Shown here: one piece after another, positions 62,606 to 64,000 of the stretch | Position numbering within the stretch: position 1 is the stretch's first letter | Layout: every line of letters begins with the position of its first letter | From: CBDCWQ01 sp965223435 | GTDB taxonomy: Bacteria; Myxococcota; Kuafuiibacteriia; Kuafuiibacteriales; Kuafuiibacteriaceae | DNA: 64,000 bases | Direction of reading: 5' to 3' | Assembly: GCA_965223435.1 (NCBI GenBank) | Contig: CBDCWQ010000006.1 | Location: 1-64,000, forward strand | Made by a program: the position numbers and the translations under genes | Notes under the pieces: generated by a model | Told to the model about the DNA's origin: nothing | Databases searched by the model: none | What the model saw: only the letters and a program-made list of their open reading frames with translations

Positions 62606-64000
62606 CTACAGCGGGTTTATGAACCCGACCTCCAAAACGCGCAGCGCATCCTCGTAGGAGGAGATGCCGCGAACGCCCATTTTTTTCACGACGGGCGTGA
62701 GATCTTTTGGGTCTTCGGCAGCTTTTCTCCACGCTTCAGTGAAGTACACAATCAGCGCCGCTCCCGTCGCCGGTTCGTCGAGGGCACAGGTGTCCACGTC
62801 GAGCGGACGTTCTGGGAAAAAGAGATTTCGAATAAACGTGCTTCCTACCGCCCCCTCGAAATAGCCCGCTTCTTGAAGGTGCCACATCATGCACCGGCCC
62901 TTCACGCCTTCAGACAAGGGGCCGCTGTACGCGGTGCATACCCGCTTGAAGCCGGGAATGATGGCGTCCGGGTCCAATTGAACTTTGTTCTTGTGCCCAA
63001 GGTGCACGGGCACCGCCTCCGCCAATCCCTCCACCAAACAGAGTCCGTAGTCGGTCAGGGGCACGTTGGGAAACTGCGTGGCCTTGTTTTCAAGCAGCCA
63101 GTGGATGTGTTCATGGGAAAAGGAGGCGCTGAGTTCGAATTCCCGAATCTCGATGGGGTCAAATGTCGCGTCGATGAACATATCGAAGCCGGTCGTGAAT
63201 GCGTCGCTCCCCCAAGCAACGCTTGGGTCTTTGCGGAGTCCTTCCATGGTGGCCACGTACATTTCTTGGGGCAAAAGAAACGCACGATACGGTGGCACAT
63301 CGCTCATGTCGAAGAACTCGCTTTGATCACGAACGATTCGATCGAAACGGGTAATCAGCGACGCTAGGCCGGGGCCACCGCTGTCGACCGGCTCCCGCTC
63401 GACCAGGGTCACTTCTCCGAGCGGTGAAACCTCCCGGGTTCCGACATAGTTCAGATCGAGGTTTGCAGGCACGGGCCCCAGCTCTCCGCCCTGATACTGA
63501 AGCGGAAACCATTCTTCCTTCTCCACCCAGGTCCCGTTGGTGTGTCTGCCGGGCATCAACCCTTCGATGCCGAACACGGTCATCGGCTCGAAACCTGAGA
63601 AGGGTCGACCGTTGAGAAACCACCGGAGACGAAACGAAACGGGGTTGGCACAACCCGCTTCGGGACACAGCGCATGCGAACCGGAATCATCGAGGCACTC
63701 GACTTCGTCGGGTTCGTGAGGGGGAGCATCGGATGTACACCAAGAAAGCCCCGGCGGAATCTGAAACCCATCATCACCGGTGCTCGGCGATCCCCGCTGA
63801 TAAAGAAGGACGCGCATGGTCGCCAAAAAATCGCCGCTTTCGGTCAACACCGAGACGATCTCTTCGTAGGGTTCTGTGCGCGGTTCAAGCCGCTCTGCCA
63901 CATCGGGGTTCACGCTGAACCGAAGATGGCCAAACTCAACCGCCGTACCCTGGCTTGGATGGACGCCAAGCCAGCTTTGTTTATCCCATTGTGCATACCA
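62606..64000 (-). CDS. putative HEXXH zinc metallopeptidase, N-terminus outside the window
   Basis: The frame is open to the right edge, encoding WYAQWDKQSWLGVHPSQGT before the first internal GTG at 63913, so the N-terminus lies outside. About 464 residues are visible. A zinc-binding HEXXH motif appears as HEHIH (63101-63115), followed about 25 residues later by EGLAEAVP (63009-63035), which would supply the third ligand Glu as in gluzincins (peptidase MA-like). Several Cys lie in the first third, so secretion is likely, but the signal peptide would be outside the window. The family is not certain. Confidence 0.6.
   Translation of the reverse strand, partial: WYAQWDKQSWLGVHPSQGTAVEFGHLRFSVNPDVAERLEPRTEPYEEIVSVLTESGDFLATMRVLLYQRGSPSTGDDGFQIPPGLSWCTSDAPPHEPDEVECLDDSGSHALCPEAGCANPVSFRLRWFLNGRPFSGFEPMTVFGIEGLMPGRHTNGTWVEKEEWFPLQYQGGELGPVPANLDLNYVGTREVSPLGEVTLVEREPVDSGGPGLASLITRFDRIVRDQSEFFDMSDVPPYRAFLLPQEMYVATMEGLRKDPSVAWGSDAFTTGFDMFIDATFDPIEIREFELSASFSHEHIHWLLENKATQFPNVPLTDYGLCLVEGLAEAVPVHLGHKNKVQLDPDAIIPGFKRVCTAYSGPLSEGVKGRCMMWHLQEAGYFEGAVGSTFIRNLFFPERPLDVDTCALDEPATGAALIVYFTEAWRKAAEDPKDLTPVVKKMGVRGISSYEDALRVLEVGFINPL

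Overview
The window is a GC-rich, gene-dense stretch of bacterial chromosome. It most likely comes from a Myxococcota-like (former Deltaproteobacteria) organism. The clues are a eukaryote-type Ser/Thr kinase with the HRDVSPHN catalytic loop and PEGA repeats, three proteins with N-terminal CxxC/CxxC zinc ribbons (two fused to TPR arrays), a Cys-rich lipoprotein with FG-GAP-type repeats, CheA-like and hybrid histidine kinases, an FHA protein and many GTG/TTG starts. The assignment is inference; there is no rRNA in the window. Most genes are core housekeeping genes.

Layout. 1-2 kb: complex I genes nuoF (cut by the left edge), nuoJ and nuoK. 2.1-6.7 kb: an App1-like HAD phosphatase, a radical SAM protein, and a RING-finger-like membrane protein translationally coupled to an ABC ATPase. 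6.8-11.7 kb: fatty-acid and phospholipid initiation (fabG, fabD, inverted fabH, plsX, rpmF, yceD). 11.9-15.6 kb: two lipoproteins. 15.8-17.5 kb: rplU-rpmA-obgE. 17.6-21.4 kb: atpC, atpD and an isolated nuoM. 21.5-25.1 kb: an SRPBCC protein, a DciA-like protein, a small membrane protein and the Ser/Thr kinase. 25.1-25.9 kb: a 780-bp non-coding island with strong hairpins, a hexanucleotide repeat and a very AT-rich 22-bp palindrome.

25.9-38.4 kb: a sigma region-4-like regulator, purH, a zinc-ribbon/TPR protein, purD, rpsT, murJ, mazG, a small acidic zinc-ribbon protein, pyk and an NTF2-like protein. 38.4-42.3 kb: an aminotransferase, then a porin/DUF4956/lipoprotein operon. 42.3-45.4 kb: a roughly 1,020-codon reading frame broken by four single-base frameshifts. 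45.5-49.5 kb: a PAS hybrid histidine kinase and thiS-thiG-thiE. 49.7-53.7 kb: a giant zinc-ribbon/TPR protein. 54-59.4 kb: a PspA protein with a membrane coiled-coil partner, tRNA-Arg(ACG), and a CheA-like/REC-Hpt/CheB-REC phosphorelay set. 59.4-64 kb: rpsD, an FHA protein, a CBS-pair protein and a putative HEXXH metallopeptidase cut by the right edge.

The most unusual items are the structured island at 25.1-25.9 kb, the chemosensory-like relay without visible receptor, CheW or CheR genes, ThiS ending in Gly-Gly-Gly-Arg, the multiply frameshifted locus, and the RING/ABC pair without a permease. No mobile element, CRISPR array or rRNA was seen.
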